Shown: positions 1-9,321, counted from the first letter of the stretch. The stretch: 64,000 nucleotides of DNA from JAAFIP01 sp043728315 (GCA_043728315.1 JAYTMT010000016.1:1-64000), one strand, 5' to 3'. Program-made: numbers and translations. Notes: generated by a model from the letters alone, not told the origin.

Positions 1-1065
1 ATCGAGCTTGGTAATGCACAGGCCCGTCAGGCCATTGACCTGCGCCGAGCGCTTGAGTAGCGCCGCGTCAAACCAGCCGCAGCGGCGGCTGCGTCCGGTG
101 GTCACGCCTTTTTCAGCGCCGACGGTGCTCAGGTGATAACCGACGGTACCCGGCGTGGCCCAGTCCAGTTCGGTGGGGAAAGGCCCGCCACCCACGCGCG
201 TGCAATAGGCTTTGGTGATGCCAAGGATGTAATGCAGCATGCCGGGGCCCACGCCCGCGCCGGCGGACGCATTGCCCGCGACGCAGTTACTGGACGTGAC
301 GAAGGGATAGGTGCCGTGATCGACGTCGAGCAAGGTGCCCTGCGCGCCTTCGAAGAGCAGGTTGGCGCCGGCGCGGTTTGCGTCGTTGAGCTCGCGTGAC
401 ACGTCGGCCATCATCGGCTTGAGCAACTCGGCGTGCCGCATGGCTTCGTCAAACACGGTGTCGAAATCAATCGCCGGTGCGTTGAGATAACCCGTCAGCA
501 CGAAGTTGTGCAGTTCCAGCAGCAACCGCAGTTTGGCGGCGAAGCGATCCGGGTATTTCAGGTCCTGCACGCGCAGGGCGCGGCGGGCAATCTTGTCCTC
601 GTAGGCGGGGCCAATGCCACGGCCGGTGGTGCCGATTTTCTCGGTGCCACCGCTTTCGCGCAACGTTTCGCGCGCAATGTCGAGCGCGGCGTGAAACGGC
701 AGGATCAGCGGACACGCCTCACTGATGCGCAGCCGCGAACGCACTTCGACACCGGCTTTTTCCAGGCCTTCAATCTCTTCAAACAGCTTGGCTGCTGACA
801 GCACCACGCCGTTACCGATGTAGCACTTCACACCGGCGCGCATGATGCCGCTGGGAATCAGGTGCAGCGCGGTTTTGACGCCATTGATCACAAGGGTGTG
901 ACCAGCGTTGTGACCGCCCTGAAAGCGCACCACGCCCTGCGACATTTCGGTCAGCCAGTCGACGAGCTTGCCTTTGCCTTCGTCGCCCCATTGGGTGCCG
1001 ACGACGACGACGTTGCGGCCTGAATTAGCTTTCGCTTGCTGTGCGTTCATTTGCGTTGCGCTCAT
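1..1065 (-). CDS. purA: adenylosuccinate synthetase (3' end outside window)
   Basis: Joins IMP and aspartate with GTP hydrolysis to give adenylosuccinate, the first committed step from IMP to AMP, in the cytoplasm. Reading the minus strand from 1065 gives a short leader and then VVVVGTQWGDEGKGK, the family's N-terminal GTP-binding signature, followed by GGHNAGHT and GIGPAYEDK, both highly conserved in PurA. No stop occurs before base 1, so the C-terminus lies outside the window. Two ATGs are possible, at 1065 and 1050; homologues begin close to the glycine-rich loop, so either is acceptable. It follows hisZ, the usual betaproteobacterial order. Identity is certain; the start is not. Confidence 0.96.
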   Translation of the reverse strand, partial: MSATQMNAQQAKANSGRNVVVVGTQWGDEGKGKLVDWLTEMSQGVVRFQGGHNAGHTLVINGVKTALHLIPSGIMRAGVKCYIGNGVVLSAAKLFEEIEGLEKAGVEVRSRLRISEACPLILPFHAALDIARETLRESGGTEKIGTTGRGIGPAYEDKIARRALRVQDLKYPDRFAAKLRLLLELHNFVLTGYLNAPAIDFDTVFDEAMRHAELLKPMMADVSRELNDANRAGANLLFEGAQGTLLDVDHGTYPFVTSSNCVAGNASAGAGVGPGMLHYILGITKAYCTRVGGGPFPTELDWATPGTVGYHLSTVGAEKGVTTGRSRRCGWFDAALLKRSAQVNGLTGLCITKLD

Positions 1066-1160
1066 GGATAAATCTATGTAATGGTTGTTAAGTGGCTATT
1101 GTGCTTAGCGCGGGAAGCTGTTTTTGCGTATTTTTGCGGTTTGATTGGCGTTTGAGAGCG

Positions 1161-2333
1161 TCAAATAGCTTGCACCACCCACTGCCCCGCAGCTTCCACC
1201 AGCGCGCGGTCGCAGTCGAATTCTTGCACTTCATTTTCATGGCCAGGCAGCACGCACACCACGGTGTCGCCCTGCGCACGCAGGCGCGCTATTGCTTTGC
1301 GAAGTGCTGCAGCTTGGCCTGCGTCGCTTGGCCATGGCGCGCGAATAGCGGCTTGGCGGGCGCGCGCGGGCACGCAGGCCACCAGTTCTTTCAAATCAAC
1401 GCTAAAGCCCGCTGCGGGGCGGTTGCGGCCAAACACCGCGCCCACCTCGTCGTAGCGGCCACCGCGCAGCAGTGCATCGGCCGAGCCACTGGTGTACACC
1501 GCAAAGCGCGCGCCGCTGTAATAGGCATAGCCACGCGGGTCGGCCAAATCAAAACTGATGCGCACTTGTGGATATGCAGCTTTCACTGCATCGGCTATTT
1601 GCTTCAATTCTAATAGCGCAGTAAACCCAAATGGCGCTGACATTGGCAGTTTTTTTGCTAAATCCAATACTTTTTCATCGCCATACAGGCCAAGCAAGGC
1701 CAGCAATGCATCGCGCACGGCTTGCGGGAAGCTGGTGCACAATGCTTGCAAACCATCGGCATCTTTGGCGGCCAAAGCGGCGTGAATTTGGCTCAGATGC
1801 GCCGCTGTAATTGGCAAGCCATCAAGCACAGCCCGCACCAAGCGCGCGTCGCCCAAATCCAGCGTGATGTCGGTCACCCCCGCTTTAAAGAGGCAGGCAA
1901 TGGCCAGCAATTGCACTTCTATGTCGGCCTCGATGCCTGCATGGCCAAACACTTCGGCACCAAACTGCATAGGTTCGCGGGTGGCATGCGGCTTAGACGG
2001 GTGGGTGTGCAGCACCGGGCCGCAGTAGCACAGGCGCGTCACGCCCGCGCGGTTGAGCAAATGCGCATCAATGCGCGCCACCTGCGGCGTGGTGTCGGCG
2101 CGCAGGCCCATGGTGCGGCCTGAGAGTTGGTCTACCAGTTTGAAGGTTTGCAAATCCAGCGCTTCGCCTGTGCCTGTGAGCAGGGAGTCGATGTATTCTA
2201 AGAGCGGGGGCATGACCAGCTCGTAGCCGTAGCCACGGGCGGCGTCGAGCAACTCGCGGCGCAGTTCTTCGATGTGCCGCGCCTCAGAGGGCAAAACATC
2301 GGCAATATGATCGGGCAAGACCCAGGCGGACAT
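1161..2333 (-). CDS. hisZ: ATP phosphoribosyltransferase regulatory subunit HisZ
   Basis: HisZ is a catalytically inactive paralogue of histidyl-tRNA synthetase that pairs with short-form HisG to run and regulate the first step of histidine synthesis. The 390-residue product opens with WVLPDHIADVLP and carries the class II synthetase-like core (GLRADTTPQVARI, YYSGARFAVYTSG) without the full aminoacylation motifs of the HisS encoded at 10200-11486. It lies between DUF2065 and purA, as expected in Burkholderiales. Residues encoded around 1611-1662 coincide with a degenerate copy of the dispersed repeat seen elsewhere in the window; 19 bases are identical to the copy inside rluB. HisG is not in the window. 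Confidence 0.95.
   Translation of the reverse strand: MSAWVLPDHIADVLPSEARHIEELRRELLDAARGYGYELVMPPLLEYIDSLLTGTGEALDLQTFKLVDQLSGRTMGLRADTTPQVARIDAHLLNRAGVTRLCYCGPVLHTHPSKPHATREPMQFGAEVFGHAGIEADIEVQLLAIACLFKAGVTDITLDLGDARLVRAVLDGLPITAAHLSQIHAALAAKDADGLQALCTSFPQAVRDALLALLGLYGDEKVLDLAKKLPMSAPFGFTALLELKQIADAVKAAYPQVRISFDLADPRGYAYYSGARFAVYTSGSADALLRGGRYDEVGAVFGRNRPAAGFSVDLKELVACVPARARQAAIRAPWPSDAGQAAALRKAIARLRAQGDTVVCVLPGHENEVQEFDCDRALVEAAGQWVVQAI
1611..1662 (+). repeat. dispersed 55-bp repeat, copy 1 (inside hisZ)
   Basis: The sequence runs taatagcgcagt, a degenerate middle, then GGCGCTGACATTGGCAG and a T-run. It matches the other copies in order and spacing, although the CATATG core has decayed. 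It lies fully inside the hisZ reading frame. This is the weakest copy of the set. Confidence 0.55.
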
Positions 2334-2415
2334 GGAGGATTGCGCGAACTGCGCGAGTGGTTAAACAGAGATTTTACAGGCAAGCAGGGCGTATTTGACC
2401 CGCAGCTAGCAGTAA

Positions 2416-2604
2416 TTAGCCCAAGACCAGCAGCAAAATTAAACCAACTGCTATGCTGCCCAAGCCATAAAAGCGGATTTGCCCGTCGCTGAGCTTTAAA
2501 ACCTGCTCAAACATGCGCCGCCAGCCGCCTGGTGATATGAAAGGCATGAGCCCTTCAAACACCAGCACCAAGGCCAGTGCCGCCCAAATAGTGCTTCCAT
2601 CCAT
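2416..2604 (-). CDS. DUF2065 (YjeT-like) small membrane protein
   Basis: A 62-residue protein with two hydrophobic segments (about residues 5-24 and 45-61) separated by a short basic loop containing GGWRRMFEQVL. This is the layout of the DUF2065/YjeT family, which commonly sits between hflC and hisZ or purA in betaproteobacteria. Its function is not established. The position directly after hflC suggests co-transcription with the HflKC complex, but no biochemical role can be read from the sequence. Confidence 0.85.
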   Translation of the reverse strand: MDGSTIWAALALVLVFEGLMPFISPGGWRRMFEQVLKLSDGQIRFYGLGSIAVGLILLLVLG

Positions 2605-2657
2605 AACTGGGCGAATTTATTTGCAGCGACGCGCTTGTGCGGGCTTGTTGCTGTGTT

Positions 2658-3557
2658 TTACTTTTTGGCAGGCGCTGGGCTAGCACCGCTGCCACCGCGC
2701 ATGGCCTTGAAAAACTCGGAGGATGAATCCACCACCATCACGTCGCTGCGCTTGGTAAAGGTTGATTTGTACGCGTCTAAGCTGCGGTAAAACTGCGCAA
2801 ACTGGGCATCGCGGCCAAAAGATTCAGAGTAAAGGGCGGCGGCTTTGGCATCGCCTTCGCCTTTGATTTTTTGTGCGTCGCGGTAAGCCTCGGCTATCAA
2901 AATATCGCGCTGGCGCTCGGCATCGGCGCGCACTTTTTCGCCCTCAGCTGCACCCGTGGAGCGCAATTCATTGGCCACCTGCTTGCGCTCAGATTCCATG
3001 CGCAAATACACCGATTCAGCCACGGTGCTGGGGAAATCCACGCGCTTGATGCGAACGTCGACAATTTCAATGCCAAAAGTCTTGGCATCGTCAATCAAAC
3101 GCTGCTGCACGCCTTGCATGACTTTTTCGCGGTCGGTGGACAGCACGTCTTTCACTGTGCGTTTGTTCACCTCCGAGTTGAGCGCGTCTTGCACCACCGA
3201 GGTCAGGCGCGCTTCGGCCGTGCTGATATTAGTGCCGCCAGAGTTGTTACGGATGAACTGGCGCGCGTCGGCAATGCGCCATTTCACCAGCCAGTCCACC
3301 ACCAAGTTTTTCTTTTCAGCCGTTTGGATGGAGCCCGTTTCTGGGCTGTCCAGTGTGAGGATGCGGCGGTCTAGGAAGACGATGTTTTGGAACGGCTGGG
3401 GCAATTTGAAGCGCAAGCCCGGCTCAGTGATCACTTCTTTGATCTGGCCAAATGAATACAAGACACCAAATTGGCGTTGGTCCACTACAAACAAAGTAGA
3501 GGTCAGCACAGCCAGCAAAAGCAGCAAAGAGGAGGCGATTAGTCCGATACGGTTCAT
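2658..3557 (-). CDS. hflC: FtsH protease modulator HflC
   Basis: HflC forms with HflK a large ring-shaped SPFH complex in the inner membrane that surrounds FtsH and limits its access to membrane substrates. The 299-residue product has an N-terminal signal anchor (residues 4-24, leucine-rich), then the SPFH/band-7 domain (DQRQFGVLYSFGQIKEV near residue 27), an EVNKRTVKDVLSTDRE stretch, and a charged coiled coil rich in ADAERQRDI-like repeats. It starts 17 bp after the hflK stop, consistent with translational coupling. Length and order match the family. Confidence 0.97.
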   Translation of the reverse strand: MNRIGLIASSLLLLLAVLTSTLFVVDQRQFGVLYSFGQIKEVITEPGLRFKLPQPFQNIVFLDRRILTLDSPETGSIQTAEKKNLVVDWLVKWRIADARQFIRNNSGGTNISTAEARLTSVVQDALNSEVNKRTVKDVLSTDREKVMQGVQQRLIDDAKTFGIEIVDVRIKRVDFPSTVAESVYLRMESERKQVANELRSTGAAEGEKVRADAERQRDILIAEAYRDAQKIKGEGDAKAAALYSESFGRDAQFAQFYRSLDAYKSTFTKRSDVMVVDSSSEFFKAMRGGSGASPAPAKK

Positions 3558-3574
3558 GTTTTTCTCCTTATGGC

Positions 3575-5161
3575 TTAGCGTGCGTCACGGTCACGGGTGC
3601 GAATTGCATCGCGCGAGCGGGGGTCGGTGCTAGGCGTGGCAGCGCCTGCGGGGGCAGCTGGTGCCAGTGGAACAATGGGACTGGCCACACTTGGCACTGC
3701 CCCTTCGCTTTGCGCATTCATTTGCATGATGCGGTCAAGCGGCAGGTTGAGCAAATTGTTGCCCTGCTTAGAGTCCACCATGATCTTGGTGACATTGGTA
3801 TAGACCTGCTGCATGGTGTCTAGGTACATGCGGTCGCGCGTGACCTGCGGGGCTTTTTGGTATTCAACCAGCACCGATTTAAAGCGCTGTGCATCACCGT
3901 CGGCCTGCGCTATCACGCGGGCTTTGTAGCCGTCGGCCTCTTCTTTGAGACGCGAGGCCGTGCCTTTGGCGCGGGGAATCACATCGTTGGCATAGGCTTG
4001 GCCTTCGTTTTTCAAGCGGTCACGGTCTTGGCCCGCTTTGAGCGCATCGTCAAAAGCGGCTTGCACGCGCTCTGGCGGCTGCACGTTTTGGATATTCACG
4101 GTTTGCACCTGAATGCCTGCTTTGTAGCGGTCAAGCTGGGCTTGCACGCTTTTTACCACCGCGCTTTGAATGGATTCGCGGTCTTTATTGAGCACCGTGT
4201 CCATGGTGCCACGGCCCACCACCTCGCGGATAGCAGATTCTGCGGCTTTCACCACAGCGTCATCGGGGCTGCGGTTTTCAAACAAATACTCTGCTGCACT
4301 TTTGAGGCGGTATTGGATGGTAAAGCGGATGTCAACGATGTTTTCGTCTTGGGTGAGCATGGACGATTCTTTAAGTCCAGTGGCTTGCACCACTGAATTA
4401 CGGCCAATTTCCACCGATCGCAGCTGGGTAAGGTTCACGGTTTCGTGTTTTTGCACGGGGTAAGGCATGCGCCAGTTAAAACCCGCCTCTACCGTAGAGT
4501 GGAATTTGCCAAACTGTGTGATCACACCCTGCTGGCCCTCTTGCACAATGAAAAAGCCTGTCCCCAGCCAAATCAAACCGGCAACTGCAGCGATCAAACC
4601 CACACCGATACCAGCAGATTTCATGTCGGGCTGGAAACCACCGCCAGAGTTGTTACCGCCATTGTTGTTGCCATTGTTGCCACTGTTGTCACCGCCACCT
4701 TGGTTTTGGTTGTTGCCGTTGTTTTTGTTGTGGCGATTCCAGTCTGGTTCGCGTTTGTTACCAGGGTTTTTAGGGCTGCCAAATAAACCACCGAGTTTTT
4801 TGTTGAAATCACGCCACAGCTCGTCTAAATCTGGTGGACCTTGGTTCGGGCCGCCGGATTTGCCGCCACCGCTTCCATTAGTGCCGCCACTGCCTATGGG
4901 GTGCACATTGCTGGGCTGCGCAGGCTCTGGCGCAGGTGCTGGGCTGCCGCCAGAATTGGGCGCAGAAGCTGGGGGGCGCGTATCTGGCGCTTGGGCTGGC
5001 GCAGCAGGGCTGGCCTGTCCGCCACTGGTGCTGCCGTCAGCTGCGGGCTTGTCGCCGTCTCTGCCCCATTTGCCGTCGTTGAGGTTGAACATGCCGCGCA
5101 AGTTGCGGGCTATGGCACTGGGCACGCTGGCCAATTGGGGGAGAATAATGGTGGGATTCAT
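3575..5161 (-). CDS. hflK: FtsH protease modulator HflK, with long low-complexity N-terminus
   Basis: Partner of HflC in the membrane complex that regulates FtsH. The 528-residue product is longer than typical HflK (about 420). The extra length is a cytosolic N-terminal segment rich in Pro, Gly, Ser and Asn up to about residue 180, including runs of NNGNN type. After it come a single membrane segment (about 181-203, GVGLIAAVAGLIWLGTGFF), the SPFH domain (GVITQFGKFHSTVEAG) and the coiled coil. The motif FNLNDGKWGRDG near residue 25 is conserved in relatives, so translation might begin at the internal ATG at 5092. The function call is firm; the meaning of the Asn/Gly-rich region is unknown. Confidence 0.95.
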   Translation of the reverse strand: MNPTIILPQLASVPSAIARNLRGMFNLNDGKWGRDGDKPAADGSTSGGQASPAAPAQAPDTRPPASAPNSGGSPAPAPEPAQPSNVHPIGSGGTNGSGGGKSGGPNQGPPDLDELWRDFNKKLGGLFGSPKNPGNKREPDWNRHNKNNGNNQNQGGGDNSGNNGNNNGGNNSGGGFQPDMKSAGIGVGLIAAVAGLIWLGTGFFIVQEGQQGVITQFGKFHSTVEAGFNWRMPYPVQKHETVNLTQLRSVEIGRNSVVQATGLKESSMLTQDENIVDIRFTIQYRLKSAAEYLFENRSPDDAVVKAAESAIREVVGRGTMDTVLNKDRESIQSAVVKSVQAQLDRYKAGIQVQTVNIQNVQPPERVQAAFDDALKAGQDRDRLKNEGQAYANDVIPRAKGTASRLKEEADGYKARVIAQADGDAQRFKSVLVEYQKAPQVTRDRMYLDTMQQVYTNVTKIMVDSKQGNNLLNLPLDRIMQMNAQSEGAVPSVASPIVPLAPAAPAGAATPSTDPRSRDAIRTRDRDAR

Positions 5162-5246
5162 AACGCAAGTTGAGTTGTGCTGCGTATTGTGCCTAAAGCA
5201 GGCTATACATCAAGCTATTCTTTGATTACTGCCAGAGATTGTGGGG

Positions 5247-6443
5247 TTAGAAATTATCGCTTGCTTCTAGGTTTTGCTCTGGCTCGTATTCTAAATGCGC
5301 TTCTTCTGCCAGCTCTAGGCCAAGCCCTTGCTGCGCTGTGGTTTTGCGGTTGGCATGCTCGGCCAAAGCAGCGCGCAGTGCGGGTATGCCTGTGCCGTCT
5401 TTGGCGCTTACAAATATGCGGGGTATTTCTACGCCTTCAATTTCATACATATCGGCCATATGCAGCGGCCAGCGGGATTTTTCAAGGGCATCGAGCTTGT
5501 TAAACACAATCAGCTGGGGCACATCTTGCGCCCCAATCTCGCGCAGCACGCCCTGCACTTCATTGATTTGCTCCAGCGCATTGGCATTCGACGCATCCAC
5601 CACATGCAGCAGTAAATCGGCCTCGGTGGCCTCTTGCAGCGTGGCTTCAAATGCGTCTATCAGGCCGTGCGGCAAATCGCGAATAAAGCCCACGGTGTCG
5701 GACAAACTGATTGAGCGCGTGGGGTCACCCAAATACAAGGAGCGTGTGGTGGTATCTAGCGTGGCAAAAAGTTGGTCAGCCACATAGGCCTTGGCTTTGA
5801 CCAAGGCATTAAACAACGTGGATTTTCCTGCATTGGTGTAGCCCACCAGCGATATGCCGTAATGGTCAGCGCGCCCGCGCTGCCTGCGCTGCGTGCCGCG
5901 CTGGCGCTTCATTTGCACCAAACGCGCCTTGGTGCGCTTGATGGTTTCGCCGATTTGGCGTTTGTCCAGCTCGATTTGCTTTTCGCCCGGACCACCGCGC
6001 CCGCCAATGCCGCCCCTTTGGCGCTCAAGGTGGGTCCAGCGGCGCACCAAGCGGGTCGACAAATACTGTAGGCGCGCCAATTCCACCTGTAGCTTACCCT
6101 CGTGGCTGCGCGCACGCTGGGCAAATATCTCCAAGATGATCAGCGTGCGGTCATTAACTGGCAGGCCAATGTGGCGCTCCAAATTGCGCTGCTGGGCAGG
6201 GCTGAGCGATTGGTCAAACAGCACCTCGGCAGCGCCATGCATTTCTGCCAAAAGCTTGATTTCGTCGGCCTTGCCACTGCCTACAAAAAGAGCGGCATCG
6301 GGTGCTTTGCGCTTACAGGTGAGGCGCGCCACTGGATTAAGCCCAGCGGTTTGCGCTAGCAGACCGAGCTCATCGAGCTGGGCGTCGAAATGGGCATCAC
6401 CAAAATCTACGCCCACAAGGAGCGCAGAGTTGGGGGTATCCAC
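5247..6443 (-). CDS. hflX: ribosome-associated GTPase HflX
   Basis: HflX binds the 50S subunit and splits stalled or heat-damaged ribosomes using GTP. The 398-residue product has the N-terminal HflX subdomain (VLFDQSLSPAQQRNLE), the glycine-rich linker GRGGPGEKQIELDKRQI typical of the family, and a G domain with GYTNAGKSTLFNAL (G1), DTVGFIRDLPHGLI (G3) and FNKLD (G4). It starts with GTG at 6443, overlapping the hfq stop by one base (TAGTG). The hfq-hflX-hflK-hflC order is the classic proteobacterial one. Confidence 0.97.
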   Translation of the reverse strand: MDTPNSALLVGVDFGDAHFDAQLDELGLLAQTAGLNPVARLTCKRKAPDAALFVGSGKADEIKLLAEMHGAAEVLFDQSLSPAQQRNLERHIGLPVNDRTLIILEIFAQRARSHEGKLQVELARLQYLSTRLVRRWTHLERQRGGIGGRGGPGEKQIELDKRQIGETIKRTKARLVQMKRQRGTQRRQRGRADHYGISLVGYTNAGKSTLFNALVKAKAYVADQLFATLDTTTRSLYLGDPTRSISLSDTVGFIRDLPHGLIDAFEATLQEATEADLLLHVVDASNANALEQINEVQGVLREIGAQDVPQLIVFNKLDALEKSRWPLHMADMYEIEGVEIPRIFVSAKDGTGIPALRAALAEHANRKTTAQQGLGLELAEEAHLEYEPEQNLEASDNF

Positions 6444-6706
6444 TAGTGCGCGGCCGCAGGTGCTGCAGCTTCGTCCGCATTCGCACTGAAATTAACAGCG
6501 CGGCCGGGGACGATGGTGGAAATGGCGTGTTTGTAGACCATTTGGGTGACCGTATTGCGCAGAAGCACAACGTATTGGTCAAAGGATTCAATCTGGCCTT
6601 GAAGTTTGATTCCGTTGACGAGGTAAATCGACACCGGCACGTGTTCACGGCGCAGTTGGTTCAAAAATGGATCTTGCAAGAGCTGGCCTTTGTTGTTGTT
6701 GCTCAC
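6443..6706 (-). CDS. hfq: RNA chaperone Hfq
   Basis: Hexameric Sm-like protein that matches small RNAs to target mRNAs. The 87-residue form begins SNNNKGQLLQDPFLNQLRRE, contains the Sm1 fold (IYLVNGIKLQGQIESFDQ) and the Sm2 signature YKHAIST at about residues 58-64, and ends in a short Ala-rich tail. The start is taken as GTG at 6706: GGAG lies six bases upstream, and homologues begin at this residue. A longer TTG-initiated frame to 6724 is less likely. It heads the hflX-hflK-hflC series. Confidence 0.97.
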   Translation of the reverse strand: MSNNNKGQLLQDPFLNQLRREHVPVSIYLVNGIKLQGQIESFDQYVVLLRNTVTQMVYKHAISTIVPGRAVNFSANADEAAAPAAAH

Positions 6707-6783
6707 GATATGCTCCGTGTTCAAAAGAGTTGATGAAATAAAGAGACGCTAGATTACCATAGAGTGGGCTATTTGCAAAAGGT

Positions 6784-8127
6784 TCACACAGAATCCTTGC
6801 CTGAGTAGGGATTTGTGGAGCCTTTCATTTCAACCCGAAGGGGTGTGCCCATGAGGTCAAAAGCCTTGCGAAAGCGGCCTTCTAGGAAGCGCTTGTAACT
6901 GTCGGTAATATGCTCTACTGAATTGCCATGCACGATGATGACTGGCGGATTCATGCCGCCTTGGTGGGCGTAGCGCGGCTTAGGGCGGAACATGCCCGCG
7001 CGCGGCGGCGCTTGGAAGGCCACCGCTTCTTCTAGCAAACGCGTGAGCACAGGGGTGCTCATTTTGCACATGGCAGCTTTGTGCGCTCCGGTGATCGATT
7101 TCCAAACCGGCCCCAAGCCATGGCGGGTTTTGGCCGAAATCATGTGGATGTTGGCAAACTTAAGGAAACTCAGGCGCAGGTCAATCGAGCGCTGCAGCAG
7201 CTCGCGGTCGTAGCCCTTCACCGCGTCCCACTTGTTCACGGCCAGCACCACGGCGCGGCCAGAATCCAAAATGTAGCCGGCAATGTGGGCATCTTGGTCT
7301 GTTACGCCCTGCGTGGCATCGAGCAGGAGCACTACTACGTTTGCCCCTTCAATGGCTTGCAGGGTCTTGACAACCGAAAACTTTTCAATCGCCTCAAAAA
7401 TTTTGCCTTTGCGGCGTATGCCTGCGGTGTCGATGAGCTCAAATTTTTGGCCATCGCGCTCAAAGGGAATCGAAATCGCGTCGCGCGTGGTGCCAGGCAT
7501 GTCGAAGGCCACCAAGCGCTCTTCGCCTAGCCACGCGTTAATCAGTGTGGATTTGCCTACATTGGGACGGCCCGCCACGGCCAGTTTGATGACGCTGGGG
7601 TCCTCAGGAAACACTGTTTCGTCTTCGCTGGCCATTTGCAAGGGGCCTAAGGCGGCTTGAATCAAAGCGCGAATGCCCTGCCCGTGCGCGGCAGACACCT
7701 GCTGCGGCTCACCTAAACCCAACTCAAAAAACTCGACAAGGCGCGAACCATCGGTCATGCCTTCGGCTTTGTTGGCGCACAGCACTGTGGGCTTGCCCAG
7801 CTTGCGCAGGTAGTTGGCAATGTCGTGGTCTTGGGCGCTCACTCCCCCTTTGCCATCCACCACAAAAACCACCACATCGGCCTCGGCCACGGCTTGGCGG
7901 GTTTGCTTGGCCATTTCTTTGTAAATGCCCGACTCGGCTGAGGGCTCAAAGCCACCGGTGTCGATGACGATGTATTCGTGCTTGTCTTGCTTGCCGTTGC
8001 CATAGTGGCGGTCACGGGTGAGACCTGCAAAATCGGCCACAATCGCGTCGCGCGATTTGGTCAGGCGGTTAAAAAGCGTGGATTTACCAACGTTGGGACG
8101 CCCGACTAGGGCCAATACTGGTTTCAT
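6784..8127 (-). CDS. der: ribosome biogenesis GTPase Der (EngA)
   Basis: Essential tandem GTPase needed for 50S subunit maturation. Two complete G domains are visible in the 447-residue product, each with GRPNVGKSTL (near residues 8 and 183). The matching DTGG and DTAG switch regions, NKAEG/NKWD specificity motifs and a basic C-terminal KH-like domain (NPPVIIVHGN) are also present. It sits between bamB and hfq, 24 bp downstream of bamB's region in the same transcription direction, as in most betaproteobacteria. Confidence 0.98.
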   Translation of the reverse strand: MKPVLALVGRPNVGKSTLFNRLTKSRDAIVADFAGLTRDRHYGNGKQDKHEYIVIDTGGFEPSAESGIYKEMAKQTRQAVAEADVVVFVVDGKGGVSAQDHDIANYLRKLGKPTVLCANKAEGMTDGSRLVEFFELGLGEPQQVSAAHGQGIRALIQAALGPLQMASEDETVFPEDPSVIKLAVAGRPNVGKSTLINAWLGEERLVAFDMPGTTRDAISIPFERDGQKFELIDTAGIRRKGKIFEAIEKFSVVKTLQAIEGANVVVLLLDATQGVTDQDAHIAGYILDSGRAVVLAVNKWDAVKGYDRELLQRSIDLRLSFLKFANIHMISAKTRHGLGPVWKSITGAHKAAMCKMSTPVLTRLLEEAVAFQAPPRAGMFRPKPRYAHQGGMNPPVIIVHGNSVEHITDSYKRFLEGRFRKAFDLMGTPLRVEMKGSTNPYSGKDSV

Positions 8128-8151
8128 TCCACACTACTTTATCGAAAAATC

Positions 8152-9321
8152 TTACTCGGGAGCAAATCCGAAAATGCTACCCAAGCGGGTGGATACCACC
8201 ACCGTGTCGCCCACCACTACGGGTGCGGCAGCCACGGCGCTGCCATCGGTGCTCAAGCGAGTGAGGGCCGAGCCGTCGGCTTTGGCCAATACATGCACTA
8301 CACCCAATTTGTCGCCCACCACAATCGAGCGGCCAAGGCTTACTGGCGCGCTCAAACCCCTGAAAGCCAAGCGGTCTGACACCCAAGCGCGTGTGCCGTC
8401 TGTGCGCTTCCAAGCCAGCACTTTGCCGTCGCTTTCTGTGCCAAAAACAAAGTTTTCATCGCCATGCACGCCTTCGCGCCCACGTGCGGGCTGTGTCCAC
8501 AGCAGGTTGCCTTTGGCGGCATTGACGCAGCCCACTGCCGCTTGGAATGCACGGGCGCAAACATCGTCGCCCACGCGGCTGACTGTGCCTACCATGTCAA
8601 CCAAGCGCTCCACCTCATTGGTGCCGCGTGGCGAGGCAATGGGCGCTTCCCAGCGCACAGAGCCGCTGGTGGGGTTAAAGCCGACCAATTTACCCGACAA
8701 GCCCACGACCAAGGTGTCGCCTACGGCCAACATCGTGCCGCCTTGTTTGAGCACCAAGGGCTCGCCGGGGCGCTGTTGTGTCCAGAGCTTGCGCCCTGTT
8801 GCACCGTCAAAAGCAGTGACGCTGCGGTCGGCCGACAGCACAAAGACACGGCCACCGGCCACAAAAGGTGCGGTGTAGACCTGCGCTGGCAGCAGCGCAC
8901 GCCAAATTTGCTTGCCTGCTTCAAAAACCACAACTTCATTGGCCTTGGTAGCCACCGCCACACGCTGGCCGTCTGAGCCTGCACCTGTTGCCACCACGGC
9001 GGCTGCATTGGCCCGCCAAATGTCACGGCCGCTGGCGGCATCTAGCAAGGCAACCGTGCCATCTACAGCTGCCACGGCCAGTGTTTTGCCAGATACTGCC
9101 ATGGCTGCGTGCTCGGGCATGGCACCTATGCGGGCTACCCAAACCTGCTTAATGCCGATCAGGGCTGCATTGGGACCTAGCTCAGCGGGCTTGGGGGCAT
9201 TGGCACCACCAGAGCAGGCACCCAGGAGTAAAACTGAAGACGCTATACTAAACGCAGCAACATATAACCATATATCGCTGACATTGGGTGTATTTTTTAT
9301 AAAAAATGACTTTTCAATCAC
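8152..9321 (-). CDS. bamB: outer-membrane assembly lipoprotein BamB, signal peptide partly repeat-derived
   Basis: BamB is the beta-propeller lipoprotein of the BAM complex that inserts beta-barrel proteins into the outer membrane. The 389-residue product shows PQQ-like propeller repeats (for example FDGATGRKLWTQQRPG and FNPTSGSVRWEAPI) after a lipoprotein signal with lipobox LLGAC and acylated Cys at residue 36. Translation starts at GTG 9321, overlapping the upstream TPR gene's stop (GTGA). Unusually, signal-peptide residues about 5-24 (including NTPNVSDIWLYVAAF) are encoded by a copy of the dispersed 55-bp repeat, so the secretion signal appears to have been partly replaced by repeat sequence. 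No better downstream start precedes the lipobox. Confidence 0.94.
   Translation of the reverse strand: MIEKSFFIKNTPNVSDIWLYVAAFSIASSVLLLGACSGGANAPKPAELGPNAALIGIKQVWVARIGAMPEHAAMAVSGKTLAVAAVDGTVALLDAASGRDIWRANAAAVVATGAGSDGQRVAVATKANEVVVFEAGKQIWRALLPAQVYTAPFVAGGRVFVLSADRSVTAFDGATGRKLWTQQRPGEPLVLKQGGTMLAVGDTLVVGLSGKLVGFNPTSGSVRWEAPIASPRGTNEVERLVDMVGTVSRVGDDVCARAFQAAVGCVNAAKGNLLWTQPARGREGVHGDENFVFGTESDGKVLAWKRTDGTRAWVSDRLAFRGLSAPVSLGRSIVVGDKLGVVHVLAKADGSALTRLSTDGSAVAAAPVVVGDTVVVSTRLGSIFGFAPE
9251..9308 (+). repeat. dispersed 55-bp repeat, copy 2 (in bamB signal peptide)
   Basis: Contains AACCATATATCGCTGACATTG followed by a T-rich stretch ending in TATAAAAAA, matching the family consensus in order. 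It lies within the first codons of bamB and is translated from the opposite strand as part of the signal peptide. Confidence 0.8.

Noticed and set aside
3786..3802. GGTGACATTGGTATAG resembling the dispersed repeat
   Set aside because: It encodes a normal conserved part of HflK (TNVTKIM), and the CATATG core and T-run are missing.
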